From assembly GCA_910589415.1 (NCBI GenBank), contig OU342633.1, positions 15,104,858 through 15,168,857 on the forward strand: 64,000 bases of DNA, read 5' to 3'. The position numbers and the translations under genes are program-made. This DNA is from Malachius bipustulatus. Its lineage: Eukaryota > Arthropoda > Insecta > Coleoptera > Melyridae. This document shows, piece after piece, positions 46,344 through 58,077 of this stretch. Numbering within the stretch: position 1 is the stretch's first letter; each line of letters starts with the position of its first letter. The notes under the pieces were generated by a model, which did no database searches, was not told the origin of the DNA, and worked only from the letters and a program-made list of their open reading frames with translations.

Positions 46344-48057
46344 GAGATTAAGACACTATTTTCTCTTCGACCTTATGATAAAATCAGTAGTTGAAAAAAA
46401 AAAACTTTCAATATACTTATATCTGGATATTTGCGTTGTCATCTTTTACTAAATTCCGAGTCATTTCAATTATCAATAAAGGATATTCCGGGATGGAGAG
46501 CAACTCCGAGGTCATTTTTTATCACACCACCACCCAGTCATTTTATTTATTGTTAAATATTTTCATGAATAGATATCATCTAACCTGGTTATTATGACCT
46601 GTCTGGTCAGGTCAGGTGCACTGGCGGCTGGCGTTGATTGAAGCGCATATACTGCGCGCATCTAAAGTATTGATTTTTCAGCTTTATTCACAATAATTCA
46701 CATATACAGGCACAATAATGAGTATTGGGCTTTATACGAATTCGAATGTATTATAAACTATGAACGATCGGTAATATACCTAGGTTGAAGATAAGCCAAG
46801 AACGTTTCATTAGTTAGTCGAGCAATAGGTGGCCGTGGATCTTAACATTTTGACGTCACGCAGTTAAATTCCGAAATTAAGTTCTCAAAATACCTAGCAG
46901 TGATTGGCTTAAATAGAACATTCCCTCATCGCATGGGGAACGTCATTAGTTAACTGAAATTGGCAGTATAAAGAACGTATTACTAAATGGTCGAAGAGAA
47001 ATTAAATTAATTTATTATTTTAAGTACTTTCTTGTAATAATAAATAAACAACCAACAAGCGAAGTTAGTCGTTTTATAATATTATTATTACTTATTAATA
47101 TATTTTTTAGCATCATTCTGCTGAAAACAATCGGTAAAGTTTCACCTTTTATTTAAAAATAAAGACGAGTAAAAAACAGCATATAAATTATTTTAAGCAA
47201 ATTTAACACTTTTATGATAGGGATAAACGCTCTGATGAAATGTCAAAACAAAACTGTAAATTATTCTTGATAATCTCATTGGAAGGTAAGTTATTCTTTT
47301 TAGAATTTTCTATTATTAAAACTGCATCATCTACTTCATGAATCACGAGTACCTACTTACTGAAATCGTGATTTGATATTTTAGCATTTCAATCAAAACC
47401 CTTTATTTGATAGTCCTGTTAGTTACTCCTTGGAAACTTCAACATAGGTATTGATCACATTATTTTTAACTTAATTTTATTATTAAAGACAATTTCCCTC
47501 ATACGTTATTACATCGATTTGATTGATCAAATATCGCTGCTTGCTATAATAATAAATGGCGATCATAACATAAATGGTTATAGAAATTTTACTTAGTAAA
47601 ATGGTACTATAAGAACGTCCGTATTTTTGTAATCAATGACACACTTTGAATATCATGCACTTTTTTTTGAAGATAATCTTGTCCTCGTTGGGAAGCTTTT
47701 CGAGTGGCAGTGCTTATCAAGCTTTTAAATTTAAATTTGTGCTTTTAATAGCAGTGCGGTGAGATCTGAGCCAACGAAAGAGAAACTCGCCTTTAATCAT
47801 TAGTTGCCCTTGAGCGCCGTCTTGCAGAGAAATCAATAAAAAATTAGTAAATTATCCAACCAAAAAAATGTAATGTGCTCCATGATCGGGACACTCAGAT
47901 CTATAAGATTTTCAGAAAGAATTTTATGTTTCTTGCCTAATTCGTTTATTTTCTATAGGTACTCCCAGCCATTTTGGAGCTGATGGTCGAAGAGCTCAGC
48001 ATCTTTATAGCTGCTCAACTATCCGTCAATAATTCAATTTCTATGTTTTCGTAGTTT
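46344..48057. other. intron 1 sequence upstream of the LRR pair
   Basis: No transposon identified. At 47240 an ATG opens MSKQNCKLFLIISLE and then a GTAAGT donor at 47285, a possible signal-peptide exon for the downstream partial LRR gene. Around 47715-47765 the sequence TGCTTATCAAG...TTTAAA...CTTTT resembles the 5' flank of the intact LRR gene (49243-49285). Confidence 0.4.
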
Positions 48058-48567
48058 TTGTCGAGATTTATTTGGACATATATTATGCTTCTATTGCGAG
48101 TAGTTCCGCTCAAAGTATGGTTGGAGATGCTCCCATGGCTTTGCAGTCTTTGTGCGCGCAATGAAATAAAGTATTTACCAAGTAAAGGATTTGATGGGAT
48201 GTTGGAAAATATGGAACTTCAGAGCAAAGATGATGCAAGAAGGTCACGAGAAAATTTGGATTCGATAAGAAAAGTTGTGTCTAGTGTTAGCTTGACGGAC
48301 AATCAAATTAGCAGTATAGAAAATGATTTCTTGAAAGGGATATTCGTAAATTTTTTTCATTTAGTGGGCAATAATATTGAGTGTCTCGAAGATTCTGATT
48401 TTCAAGTCCTTTCTGAAAATTTTAATTTCATTGGTCTTAGCAATAATCCTATGAACTGTGCTTGCATTGATCGCCTGAAAGTTATTATAGGTGATCGAAA
48501 TAATAAAAGAATTGGTATTCATCATCAGTGGATGGGAATTAATTGTGCAAATGAAACCGTAAACTAA
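48058..48567 (+). pseudogene. partial leucine-rich-repeat paralogue (3' half)
   Basis: From 48160 on it is a close copy of the C-terminal half of the gene at 49339: NEIKYLPSKGFDGMLENMEL, LDSIRKVVSSVSLTDNQISS, NFFHLVGNNIECLEDSDFQV, LSNNPMNCACIDRL. Homology stops upstream of 48160, and no signal peptide or early repeats are present in this frame. Either the first exons lie upstream (see 47240) or the copy is truncated. A poly(A) signal AATAAA is at 48582-48587. The C-terminus is longer than in the neighbour because a stop codon there is GCA here. Confidence 0.65.
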
Positions 48568-48583
48568 ATCAATGAACTGTTAA

Positions 48584-48731
48584 TAAACAAAAAATGTCTT
48601 TTGAATTTTTTGCACAAAATAAACCCAGTTCGCATTTATGACTATGTATCTCTGTAGTTGTTGTTAAAATAATTTCTTGCTGCGAACTGGTTTATTTTGT
48701 GCAAAAAATTCAAGAGACATTTTTTTGTTTA
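48584..48731. repeat. 51-base inverted repeat across the LRR paralogue poly(A) site
   Basis: 48584-48634 (TAAACAAAAAATGTCTTTTG...CCCAGTTCGCA) is complementary to 48681-48731 with two or three mismatches, leaving a loop of 46 bases. The left arm overlaps the AATAAA of the partial LRR gene. Confidence 0.75.
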
Positions 48732-49298
48732 GAATGAAACAGGCTATCGGAAATAAATTTTTAAATGATAAACAATTAATAAGACAAAAAGTTGCATTGG
48801 ATATAAATTTTAGGGGTTGCGTTTTCCCCCCCTTTAAACCATGGGGTAAACCAAATAAATTACTGGCTAAGTGTCTGTTTGGTAGTAGAAGATGTCAGGT
48901 TGGTTTCAATATTGTAACTTTTTTAGTGCTTGTGAAAAAAATTGTTCAACAAATTTTATGTACCCCCTTCAAGGGACTGTATCTTAACAAGGGATGCTCC
49001 AATGAAGTTTCTTTATATGAAAAATCCTATCTTTTTTTCGATGAAGAATCACCCCCTTAAATGTTTTACACTTATTTAGTTACACCCTGTATTTAATCGA
49101 ATTTTATGTTATCTTCAATTTCGTAGCAAGAAATTATTTATTATGTAATACTGATAATATACGTTGTGATAATATAAGTTCAAATAAAAAATATGAAAGA
49201 TAATTTCGTTTCTTATAGGTCAGAACAAATCAGAAACCGACTGCTTATCAAGTTATTAACTTTAAACTTTTGTAATTAGAGCATCCGTGAAAGGGGTC
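48732..49298. other. spacer between the LRR genes with a foldback-type end
   Basis: A CACCCTGTATTT motif at 49084-49095 and GTAGCAAGAAATTATTTATT near 49121 (complementary to AATTTCTTGCTGCG at 48671) suggest a small inverted-repeat element spanning about 48670-49140. The frame at 48677-49060 is read-through of this sequence. Confidence 0.4.
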
Positions 49299-49306
49299 TA
49301 TAAAAA
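49299..49306 (+). promoter_or_regulatory. TATA box of the LRR gene
   Basis: TATAAAAA about 40 bases upstream of the start codon at 49339. The short distance implies a 5' UTR of about ten bases. Confidence 0.5.
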
Positions 49307-49338
49307 TAACAGCTTATTATTTTAGCTCTTGTGACAAT

Positions 49339-50334
49339 ATGCAGTGTAGAATGATGTCTTCGAAATTAATTTTGCTTTTAATTGCAATTTTCGTCAGCCA
49401 AATCACATCAAAGGATATTACGTTTCATAATGTAGTAATCGAAGCATGTGCTGAAGGGGATGAGATAACAATAGCAGAAGGTGAAAGGATTAAGGATTTT
49501 ATTCCCAGAAATTGCTCATTTATTAATATTAAGGAACAAAATATGCCAGTACTATTTGAAAATTCTTTTGGAGATCTGGCTGAGGTAAGATTTCTGCTCT
49601 TGGATAACAATTCTATAAGTGAAATAAGACCAGGTAAGACTAATTATTATAAACTAATTAGCATTAAATATAAAAGTCAAATAATTAAAGGTGTCTTCGC
49701 CGGATCGTCAAATCTTGAGATAATAAACTTTCAAAACAATCAAATTGAAGAAGTAAAGGTTGGAGTATTCAACAACTTGAACATTCGTACTCTTTCGTTA
49801 GCTCACAATTCAATATCAAAAATCGATAGCGGTGCTTTCCATAATATCACTTCTCTTGATCTAATCAACTTAGATCATAACAAAATTTCAACTTGGGATT
49901 CAGATTGGTTCCGAAACAGTCACGCTCTCGACTGGATATCTCTGGATTACAATGAAATAAAATATTTACCAAGTAACGGATTTGAGGGGATGTTGGAAAA
50001 CATGGAAACTCAGAGCAAAGATGATGCGTTGGGCTCTGCAGGAAATTTGGATTCGATAAGGAAAGTTATGTCTATTGTTAGTTTGACGCACAATCAAATT
50101 AGCAGTATAGAAAAGGATTTCTTGAATGAGCTATTCGTGAATTTTTTTCATTTAGGGGGCAATAATATTGAGTGTCTTGAAGATTCTGATTTTCAAGTCC
50201 TTACAGAAAATTTTAATTTTATTGGACTCTACGATAATCCTATGAACTGTGATTGCCTTAATCGCCTGAAAGGTATAGCTGATGAAAATAATAAAGATAC
50301 AGATTTGGGCTTAGCGATAAGAAGAAAATGTTAA
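49339..50334 (+). CDS. secreted leucine-rich-repeat protein, with a hidden 57-base intron
   Basis: MQCRMMSSKLILLLIAIFVS then QITS is a signal peptide (cleavage near residue 24). A short N-terminal cap with cysteines follows, then 24-residue LRR steps (LLLDNNSISEIRPG, INFQNNQIEEVKVGVF, LSLAHNSISKIDSGAF, INLDHNKISTWDS, ISLDYNEIKYLP) and a C-terminal cap NPMNCDCLNRL. The continuous frame has 331 codons, but 49634-49690 is a GTAAGA...TTAAAG intron in frame without stops. Removing it restores an unbroken ladder (EIRPGVFAGSSNLEI), leaving 312 residues. It lies in Moesin intron 1, opposite strand. Its function is unknown; the fold suggests extracellular protein binding. Poly(A) signal AATAAA at 50359. 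Confidence 0.85.
   Translation: MQCRMMSSKLILLLIAIFVSQITSKDITFHNVVIEACAEGDEITIAEGERIKDFIPRNCSFINIKEQNMPVLFENSFGDLAEVRFLLLDNNSISEIRPGKTNYYKLISIKYKSQIIKGVFAGSSNLEIINFQNNQIEEVKVGVFNNLNIRTLSLAHNSISKIDSGAFHNITSLDLINLDHNKISTWDSDWFRNSHALDWISLDYNEIKYLPSNGFEGMLENMETQSKDDALGSAGNLDSIRKVMSIVSLTHNQISSIEKDFLNELFVNFFHLGGNNIECLEDSDFQVLTENFNFIGLYDNPMNCDCLNRLKGIADENNKDTDLGLAIRRKC
49634..49690 (+). other. predicted 57-base intron in the LRR gene
   Basis: Donor GTAAGA after CCAG, acceptor TTAAAG before GTGTCTTC. It encodes a basic insert (KTNYYKLISIKYKSQ) that breaks the LRR spacing; splicing restores it. Confidence 0.7.
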
Positions 50335-51367
50335 AATGAAACTGTAAACTAAGTAAATAATAAAGTATTAAAACTCTGATATAAGTACCTAATTAAGCAA
50401 ATACGTTTTATCTCTAAGCATTATACTTAAATGGTAAGTGTTTTCTTGTTACCTATTTCTGAAAAAATTATACAATATTTATTCAACCCGGGAGTGGTCG
50501 CTAGATGAGCGTTTAGCTCACCATTGTCTTTAAACTGTAATTATTATGTTATTTGAACTCGTACAATCTTGTCGATTTTTCTAGCCTAGTTTATAGCCTT
50601 AAGAAGAAACGTGGAAAGGATTTTGTAATGAAAATCGGGTAAATGTATTTTTTATGGACACTTCATTCACCGCAGTTGCAGCTGCGCAGGCTAAACGCTC
50701 ATTAGCGACCACCCATGTAACTCAACTGCTCTTATGTTTAGGTCTGCTAGCCATATGCAAGAGTTGCTGTAATTTCTTTATCTGAACTTATTTGTTGTTT
50801 TTATGGTATACCGAGCATTTGGCTGTTAGTTTAGTTCAGAATCACAGTTGTGTTATCTAATGTAAAAAAAATTCTATAAGTTTTTACAAGGTACCTATCC
50901 TATTATGTAGTTTAGATTTTTCTACAGGGTGATGAAAAATCTGTTAATTTTCATCACCCTGTATAAAAATTTAAGCCACATGGTAGGATACCTTGTAAAA
51001 AGTTAAGGTAGGGACATGTAAGCCGTTTTTAAATATCTTGAGCCGTTTTCAATGTGAGATGCTTTGAAAATTGAAAATTGCGATTTTCACTTGTTTATAA
51101 CTCATAAACTACTCAACCTAAATTCCAATTGTGAAAACCACCTGTATTTGATTTTTCCAGGCAATTTAAAAATGCAATACTATCCCCGTTAAAATAACGA
51201 AGCAGGTGTCAACTTCCGGTATTTCCGGAAGTGCGACCATCTTGGAAATATTTTCATTGCATTTCTCATAGTCACTTATGTCTGGAAAATTTTAATTTTG
51301 GAACTGTAGGATCAATATTTCCCAAGATATGGCCGCTGTCCATTCTTAAATGCCCACCCGGTACATA
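50335..51367. mobile_element. LRR 3' flank and a copy of the 7886-9138 family (50925-51165)
   Basis: 50925-51165 matches 8125-8330 collinearly: TACAGGGTGATGAAAAATCT, AAGTTAAGGTAGGGACATGT, GATTTTCACTTGTTTATAAC. It begins with a small self-palindrome (GGGTGATGAAAA / TTTTCATCACCC). The rest is A+T-rich. Confidence 0.6.
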
Positions 51368-51788
51368 TACAGGCTGTTCGGTAACTAGACAGTCAAAATC
51401 AAACGTCGTGTGAAAAATTGTATTTTAAACATACAAGAGAGAATAACTTTTTTCAAGATGAGGCCTTGTTTAGGAAATATTTCCAAAAATTTAAAACTAA
51501 GGTGCTAAAAAATATATTTTTTAATAACTGGACAGTCAAAGTCGAATGCTATGTATAAAGTCGAATTTTAAGCATACAAGAGAGAATAAATATCATTTTT
51601 CAAGATCAGGGTGCGCGTAGGAAATATCTGCAAAAATGTAAAAATAAGGCCGCAATAAAAATTGTTTCATTCTGCAATTAAACAAAAATTTTTGAAATAT
51701 TTCCTAAGCGAGGCCTCTCTTTTATGCTTAAAATACGACTTTATACATGACTGTTCATCTTGGGTGTCTAGTTACCAAATACCCTGTA
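51368..51788. mobile_element. foldback element, TACAGG termini
   Basis: The left end TACAGGCTGTTCGGTAACTA-GACAGTC pairs with the right end (GTCTAGTTACCAAATACCCTGTA, to 51788). Arms share blocks of the ACATACAAGAGAGAATAA type. A second partial set of the same blocks occurs at 51525-51610, so an arm is partly duplicated. Confidence 0.7.
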
Positions 51789-52978
51789 TACAGACTGCCC
51801 AATAAAATATTGTCAAATGACAACCGCTCCGCTCCATTCACATTATTTTTACTCAAGTAAATCATTATTAGAGAAAATGTTTTAATTTTAGCGTAAAAAT
51901 AAAATACAACCTATAGGTACATATAACTGATCAAATTTATAGAAATATTAAATTAATTAATTAATAATTAATCAAAATTAACCCGAATGCATGCGTCAGC
52001 AACCCTAAAGGCAATAATCAAGGGGAGGGAGCTCGCTGATTGCCTTGACGGCAAATTATCTTACACTTTTAGACAATTTTGTCAGTTTTGTGTTTTCCAA
52101 TTATTGATACCGTAGTCCTTCAATGCAATTTTTTGTTCAACTCCGCTTAAAGAACAAACAAAAAAATAATACAAAAATTCAAATACAACATCAGGAATAA
52201 AATATTCTTAATATTATTTTTCTAATTTTATAAAAATAGAGGGCCAGTTTCATCCTATAATTTGGATTTTAAGAAACTTGAAAGGCCATGCGGTACAATC
52301 TTCTTTTTTTTTACTCCATCGCCAACATGTTCGAGTTCAGGTGACATCAAAACCAAAAGATTCTGTTTTCAATAACTAACGCATATAGCATATTATTAGA
52401 AGGGCAAGGCAAGGACCTAAGAGATAAAATAAAGTAAATATTAAAATAAAAGAGAAAAGGTTATTAAGGGTTATAGACTGACATAATTACTGTTTTTGGA
52501 GCCATGAAGTCGACAGTGGGATGAGAATATCTAGAATTTTTTTATCTGTCAGGAACTGCTCGCAAAAATGACGGATTATTTTCTCGCTAGAATGAGTAAC
52601 GAAGAAAACCTTTATATTTCCGATTTTCTCCTGTTTTATAACACATTTCTATTAGGTACTGTTTCATTTTATTCCTTATTGACATCGTAGGTTCCTTGTA
52701 ATTATATTAATTATTTCTTTTCTTTGGTATTGTTTTAAACTTTCTGCTGAAGTAGATAATATCAGTTTTTTGTACCAATGTTTTATTTTCACTTCTTCAG
52801 AAATGCTTACTTTTAAAGAAAAATTTACTCTGAAGTTGGGGGCCTCGGTTGCATGTATCTGAATAGTGTTCTTGTCCACATTGGTATTGGAACTGGTATT
52901 TTAACTAAATGTGAGAGATGGTTTATGTGGTCCCAAACACTGAAGCCAGCGGCCTTATTGTATTTCTCACATTTAGAT
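51789..52978. other. intron 1 sequence, nothing identified
   Basis: A+T-rich; no motif-bearing frame and no repeat partner noticed. Confidence 0.35.
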
Positions 52979-53753
52979 TTTACTTGATTAGAAGAGCTCC
53001 CGCTCCTTTGACAAGGTTCAGCAGTCCGCTAACCAAGGTCTTTTCCGCCAAAGCGCCCGGGACTGAGCGGTCCCAGGATCGCATAGCGCGTTCTTGCGAG
53101 TGCTGGACACTCGAATATCACATGAGAAGCTGTCTCGTCTTCTTCATTGCAGAGTCTACAAACAGGGTCTTCTCTGTATATCCCCAGCTTATGTAGGTGT
53201 ACTCTTAGGTGGCAGTGTCCTGTGAGAAGACCCACCACCGTTCTGGTCTGCATTCTGTTTAGTTGCAGTATCTGTCTGGCAAGGTTTTGAGAGGGCTCCT
53301 TGATCATCACCTTACCATGTTTGTTTCCTCTGTTATACGGTTCCAGTGTGCAATATGTTGAATTCTTACCCACTGAGCCACCGACCCGTGGCCCGGAACC
53401 CAAACTAGTGTCACCACGTTGCACCTGGATAAGTCAATGAGGTCTTGCAGGCATTCCCAGATCAGTTTTGATATGATTTCATAAGCTGCAAGGGGTTTCG
53501 GGCTAGTCTGACTGTCGGAGAGGATGTAGATCTCCCTACCTCGAAAATTCCTTCTAGTATGCTCACCAACGCATAGCCTAATTGCATTTATTTCAGCCTG
53601 GAAGATGCTGGCATGAGTTCCTAGTGGTACGTAAATATTGCATCTAGGGAACACCCCCATGCACTCCAGCTCCGGTACCTGTCTCTGTCTATTTGAGCCG
53701 TCCGTGTACCAGACCAGCCCTTTTTTCAGGCACAGGTGTTCCATTGTTGTCAT
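52979..53753 (-). pseudogene. LINE ORF2 C-terminus: RNase H and zinc knuckle
   Basis: Minus strand. 53753-53400: LVWYTDGSNR, IFQAEINAIRLCV, IYILSDSQTS and LVWVPGHGS give the D-E-D and H of RNase H. A small internal loss replaces the usual G-NE-AD helix (reads GSVAQWVRIQH). 53424-53029 in another frame continues QILQLNRMQTRTVVGLLTGH and CRLCNEEDETASHVIFECPA (C-x2-C-x8-H-x4-C). A final frame change gives EKTLVSGLLNLVKGAGALLI and a stop near 52979. At least two frameshifts; inactive. RT and endonuclease are missing. Confidence 0.85.
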
Positions 53754-56700
53754 TCTTTCCAGTCTATTAGGACCTTAGATGGTTTTACAAATAATATCGT
53801 AGGACTCTTATTGTAGTATCTTATCAGTTATTCTGGAATTCCCGGTTTTCCCAGGTTTGTCCCAGTTTTGGTTTCGTTTCAGCCTGTAGGCACCCAAACG
53901 TGCCTTGCTCTTAATATGAATGTCAAGACCACATTGGTTTCAACTATTTTCGTAGACAGCATGTTCTCACCTGAACCTTTACTGATCACTGGTAATGTCG
54001 AGGCGACGAAATAGGTACACTGGCAAGTTTGCTTTTCTCTGAATGAAAATTTATTGGAAATTTTAGCCGATTTGGAAGAAACGATAACGGATACTAGCCG
54101 CGAAAATCGTCTCTTATTAGTCTTAGTACTTAAGCGGTGCGATGAATCACGTCTGAGATTTCTCGAGAAATAGAAATAATTTACAAGGACGAGATGCGAC
54201 AAGTTAAAGCATGGACGGAGGCGAGGAGTGAACATACAATAATGAAGTGTAACAACTGTGAAATTCTTAATATAATAATTATTAACGGGTTTTCATGAAT
54301 AAGTTTATTAACAGGTAATATACTTCTATGTAACAATATCACATATTGTAAAAAATCGGTAATTAATTATTGATTATTAACGGCACTTAATCATGACAAT
54401 CAATTGCTTAAAATTCATAACTTCAAAGTCTTCATTTTTCTATAATCATATAAGGAGATTTTTTTAAATATGAATTAATAATTTTAATAGCAGGAAAACT
54501 CGAACAGGTTATTGTTATTATCCGTATTCCGTTAATTAGCAGTTTCTTACAAACAGAAAAATGATTAAAACTGTTTCGACCCAACATATAATATCGTTAA
54601 ACAGTGACAACCTTGAATAATTCTAATTACGTAAGACCAGCAAGGTAGATGATGCAATTATTTTTACGATCAAGACTTAGAGGTACTTATATGCTCAAAG
54701 ATAAATTAATAATAATCTTGTTTAATATACACACTTATTATAGGTCGGATAGTTAAGGTATTTTAATAATATATTATTATACTATAGTAAAGTACAACAG
54801 CAGCTAAAATAAGGGGAGTTTATATAATATAATATATTAAAGCTATATTTTATTAAGAAGTACTGTACCACCACTACCTCTCTCAAAAGGTGTTTTTAAA
54901 TACATTTTCACTTTTTTCTCAGCCTTGGAGCGATGTAGAGCGACTAAAACCGCTTCTAAGAACGGTACATTTTCATTCATGTCTTACTTAAAAACATGAA
55001 TTATTTATTATTGTATTGTAGTAACAACTCAATAATTTGGTTGAATGATAGTGATAGTGTAGCCATGAACTATTTGATTATCTCGGTACCTACCTACAAC
55101 AAAACTTAACGGGGAGTAAATCTAGCACTGAAAACGCATCTTTTTGAAAGGCTACCGAATCAATGTAGTGTTAGTCGGCACCATTGCTTTGCTTTTCAAT
55201 TAACATAAAACCACAATGAACATAGAAATAGGTAAGCTAAATGAATTAAAAGAGACGGTATTGTCTTGGTGAAATAATTTCTTTTCGTCAAGTTTTACAG
55301 AATTAACGGGAAAATGTTTTACTACCTATGCGGCGGTGTAAGTTTTTTTTTTGTCAGTGAAGTAGGAAAGGGGGCTAATTGCTAAATTTTTATATCCAAT
55401 TTACTGCACGTTTTCAGGGGATTGAACTGAAGTTTTTACATTAGACAACTATTATAATACATACTATCTACTATGGTTATATGGTATTATGATGACCATA
55501 AATTTAAAATGACTGAAATATTCTAAATTAAGACAATTTATAAAAAATACACTAAATTAGCTATCGATACGCCTCTGGGTATTTGTCAAGGTTCTTTCTT
55601 GGTATCTATTGTCTTACAACGTTTAAATTTCTTATTAATTCTTCATCCCTCTGGTTTTCTACCTGCTTCACCTTTGGACACTGACTGCTGCTCACTTCTC
55701 CGTTTCCGTTCCACGTTTTGATTAGACTGTTGAATAGACGATGGTGGCACCTCTAAATATCAGAAATTATTGCTGTGGCATTATTTCAAGGGTCCTTTTA
55801 CCTATTGTGCTAATCCCTCGACAAAGCCAATCAACAGCGTTCAACTGCACCTGTTTTAATTATCGTTTATAAATAAAATACGGGGTGATTTTTAAGTTTT
55901 GGAGACATTACTTTCAGCACCCTGTAGAATTCATTAAGGCAAACAACTTTTTCAAATAAATTTTCTTAATTCGGTCAAAAATAGAAGAGATAGAGCCGTT
56001 AATAGTTATCAAAAACGATAATCTAACCCAGTGTTAAATTCGTATAACTAAACAACTTCAAACTGATAAACAATCAAACAAAACATAAATTGAATTATGT
56101 AGCAGTTGTGACCTCAGAATTGTGACTTCAGCAGCCCTAAGCTCGATTAATTATGTAACATCTATTATCATCGTTATATCGTAATGTCGTTATATCGTAA
56201 CATCGTTATATTCATACCAATTTTTTTAATAAGCAATTTTCTATAACTATACGTGGAAACGGAATTCAAAAATACCATATAGCCATCTATACATGATGCT
56301 TCAAACTTGAGTTATTTTTGCTGAAGAGCCCTAATTATTCGAAACAAGTCGGAGATCCATCTAACATACATTATTGTATTTATTTGTATTTTTCAGTAGT
56401 TTTACAAAATTAAAAAATATACATGCCTTCGTATAAAAAAAGTAACTAAGGATCATAAGCCTGTATATAAAACGTCGGCCATTTTGAAATTAGTTTATAA
56501 AAAAGATCTCATTATCCGAAACAACGATCATTATCGAAACATTTTTTCGTACCACATTCAGGTTCTTTAATAAAATCCCTGTATTTTTATAAAAAAAAGT
56601 TAAATGAGACACCTGTATATTTACATCAATTCATATAAAATTATATTAACGTTGTACATAACACCTTGATAACGTACACCTCCCAGACCTTTGCACACAA

Positions 56701-56899
56701 AAAGACTATCACATGTTTAAATCTTTTTTAGTGAATGCCACTCTGTACTCTGTTATAAAGGCGACAGTTAGCACTGTTGCCAACCTCCTTATACGTGAAA
56801 ATGGTCTGCAAATTGCGCGCGGGACTCAAAACAAGCTATATGCCGTTTTACCCAAGTATGCCATTTTAGGCCAGTTTCCCCTAATACGTGAAGTTGGGT
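53754..56899. other. intron 1 sequence, little identified
   Basis: A short element scrap lies at 55878-55928 (ACGGGGTGATTTTTAAGTTT ... CAGCACCCTGTAG). A 118-codon minus-strand frame at 53879-54235 shows no motif. No gene recognised. Confidence 0.4.
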
Positions 56900-57670
56900 C
56901 GAAAAAAATCGGACTGAGTGGTAACACGTCATAATCGATTGTCCAATTATTGTCGATTTATTCTGGTTTTGCAAATGATTTTTTTTCGGGCCAACTTCAC
57001 AAGTCTCCAAAAAAAAAAAACCGCGGGTCGGATGACAAACCGTACACCCATAGAAAAAAGCCATGGAATAAACAATTTTACCATAACCCATACGTATACG
57101 AGGTATCTCGAGCCAAGTTCACGTGTGTGGTGAAACCAAATCGGTGCAAGACGATATGGTGGTTCAAAACTTTTTACCACTTTGTAGCAACCCGAGAAAA
57201 GTTTTCATCATCCCTTAGTTTTCATTTACCACACCCAGAATAACCGCACCCCCGGCCGATACGTGTTTTATGAAATTCGAGCCAACTTCACAAGGGCATA
57301 AACCCCTAAAGGGTTATTCCAGGTCAGGTAATTGAAAACGTTTTACCACTTTTGTACCAATTCGCGAAAAGGTTTTACCTAATCATAACTACTTAAAGAT
57401 ATGGTAAAACCTTTTCTCGGATTGGTACAAACTTCAGAAGTTGGTCCAGGAGTTTCATAAAGCAGTGATTCTGTGGATGGTACATCAAAAACTAAGGGGC
57501 GGAAAAACATTTGCTCCGGTTGGTACAAAGTCGTAAAACGTTTTCAATCACCTGGAAATAACCCTTCCGGTATTAGCACCACTGTAAAGTTAGCCCGAAT
57601 TTCATAAAGCACATAACGACTGAGGGTGGTGATTCTGGGGGTGGGTAAACCAAAACTAAGAAAAATTGGG
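56900..57670. mobile_element. foldback fragment(s) with paired arms at 57300-57580
   Basis: TTCCAGGTCAGGTAATTGAA, AACGTTTTACCACTTTTGTA and CCAATTCGCGAAAAGG near 57318-57375 are complementary to GCTCCGGTTGGTACAAAGTC, AAAACGTTTTCAATCACCTG and GAAATAACCC near 57510-57568. GCCAACTTCACAAG words recur at 56992, 57283 and (diverged) 57593, so several related arms are present. Non-coding. Confidence 0.55.
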
Positions 57671-58059
57671 TTTGACATGCAGCAGAGACTTGTAGCATCT
57701 TCTTCCACTTAAAAGCTCAATATTTTCAAAAATGCAACATAACATCTTTATCCACTCACGTCTTCGATCAATTCTATAAAACTATCAAAAGATACGGTTC
57801 CCAATTCATAGTTTTACCGGTAGCTAATTGCCGAAATTAGATAATCAGCAAATTCCTACTCGTGAAATCAAGTCACCGTGCTATGAACTTGATTTAAGGT
57901 GTTCCCGGATGTCCCATGTTCTTGATTACACACACGGAAGCAAGCAAAATCAGATACGTGTACCTAAATAATGTAGCTTGAATTATTTTACGATTTACTT
58001 TGATAAAACAATAAACACTGATAGGATTAATGCACTAATCACTAATAATACATACATAC

Positions 58060-58077
58060 CAATTTACTCGCGACCAT
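58060..58077 (-). CDS. Moe: Moesin coding exon 1 (start codon, MVASKL)
   Basis: The minus strand reads ATG GTC GCG AGT AAA TTG followed at once by a GTATGTATG donor, and it ends in phase 0, as exon 2 needs. The ATG has AAA before it and G after it, a favourable context. Six residues ahead of [12 protein letters not shown] fits the short variable N-terminus of ERM proteins. It is too short to show coding statistics, so the support is phase, donor, start context and position upstream of exon 2. An alternative is that translation begins at the ATG that opens exon 2 (42057), with this exon belonging to only some transcripts. Confidence 0.6.

Noticed and set aside
48677..49060. 127-codon frame between the LRR genes
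   Set aside because: Runs through inverted-repeat element sequence and shows no domain.
52918..53196. Plus-strand frame at a LINE remnant
   Set aside because: Antisense of the LINE RNase H and knuckle region.
53879..54235. 118-codon minus-strand frame
   Set aside because: Basic and serine-rich with no motif, no splice context and no homologue recognised.
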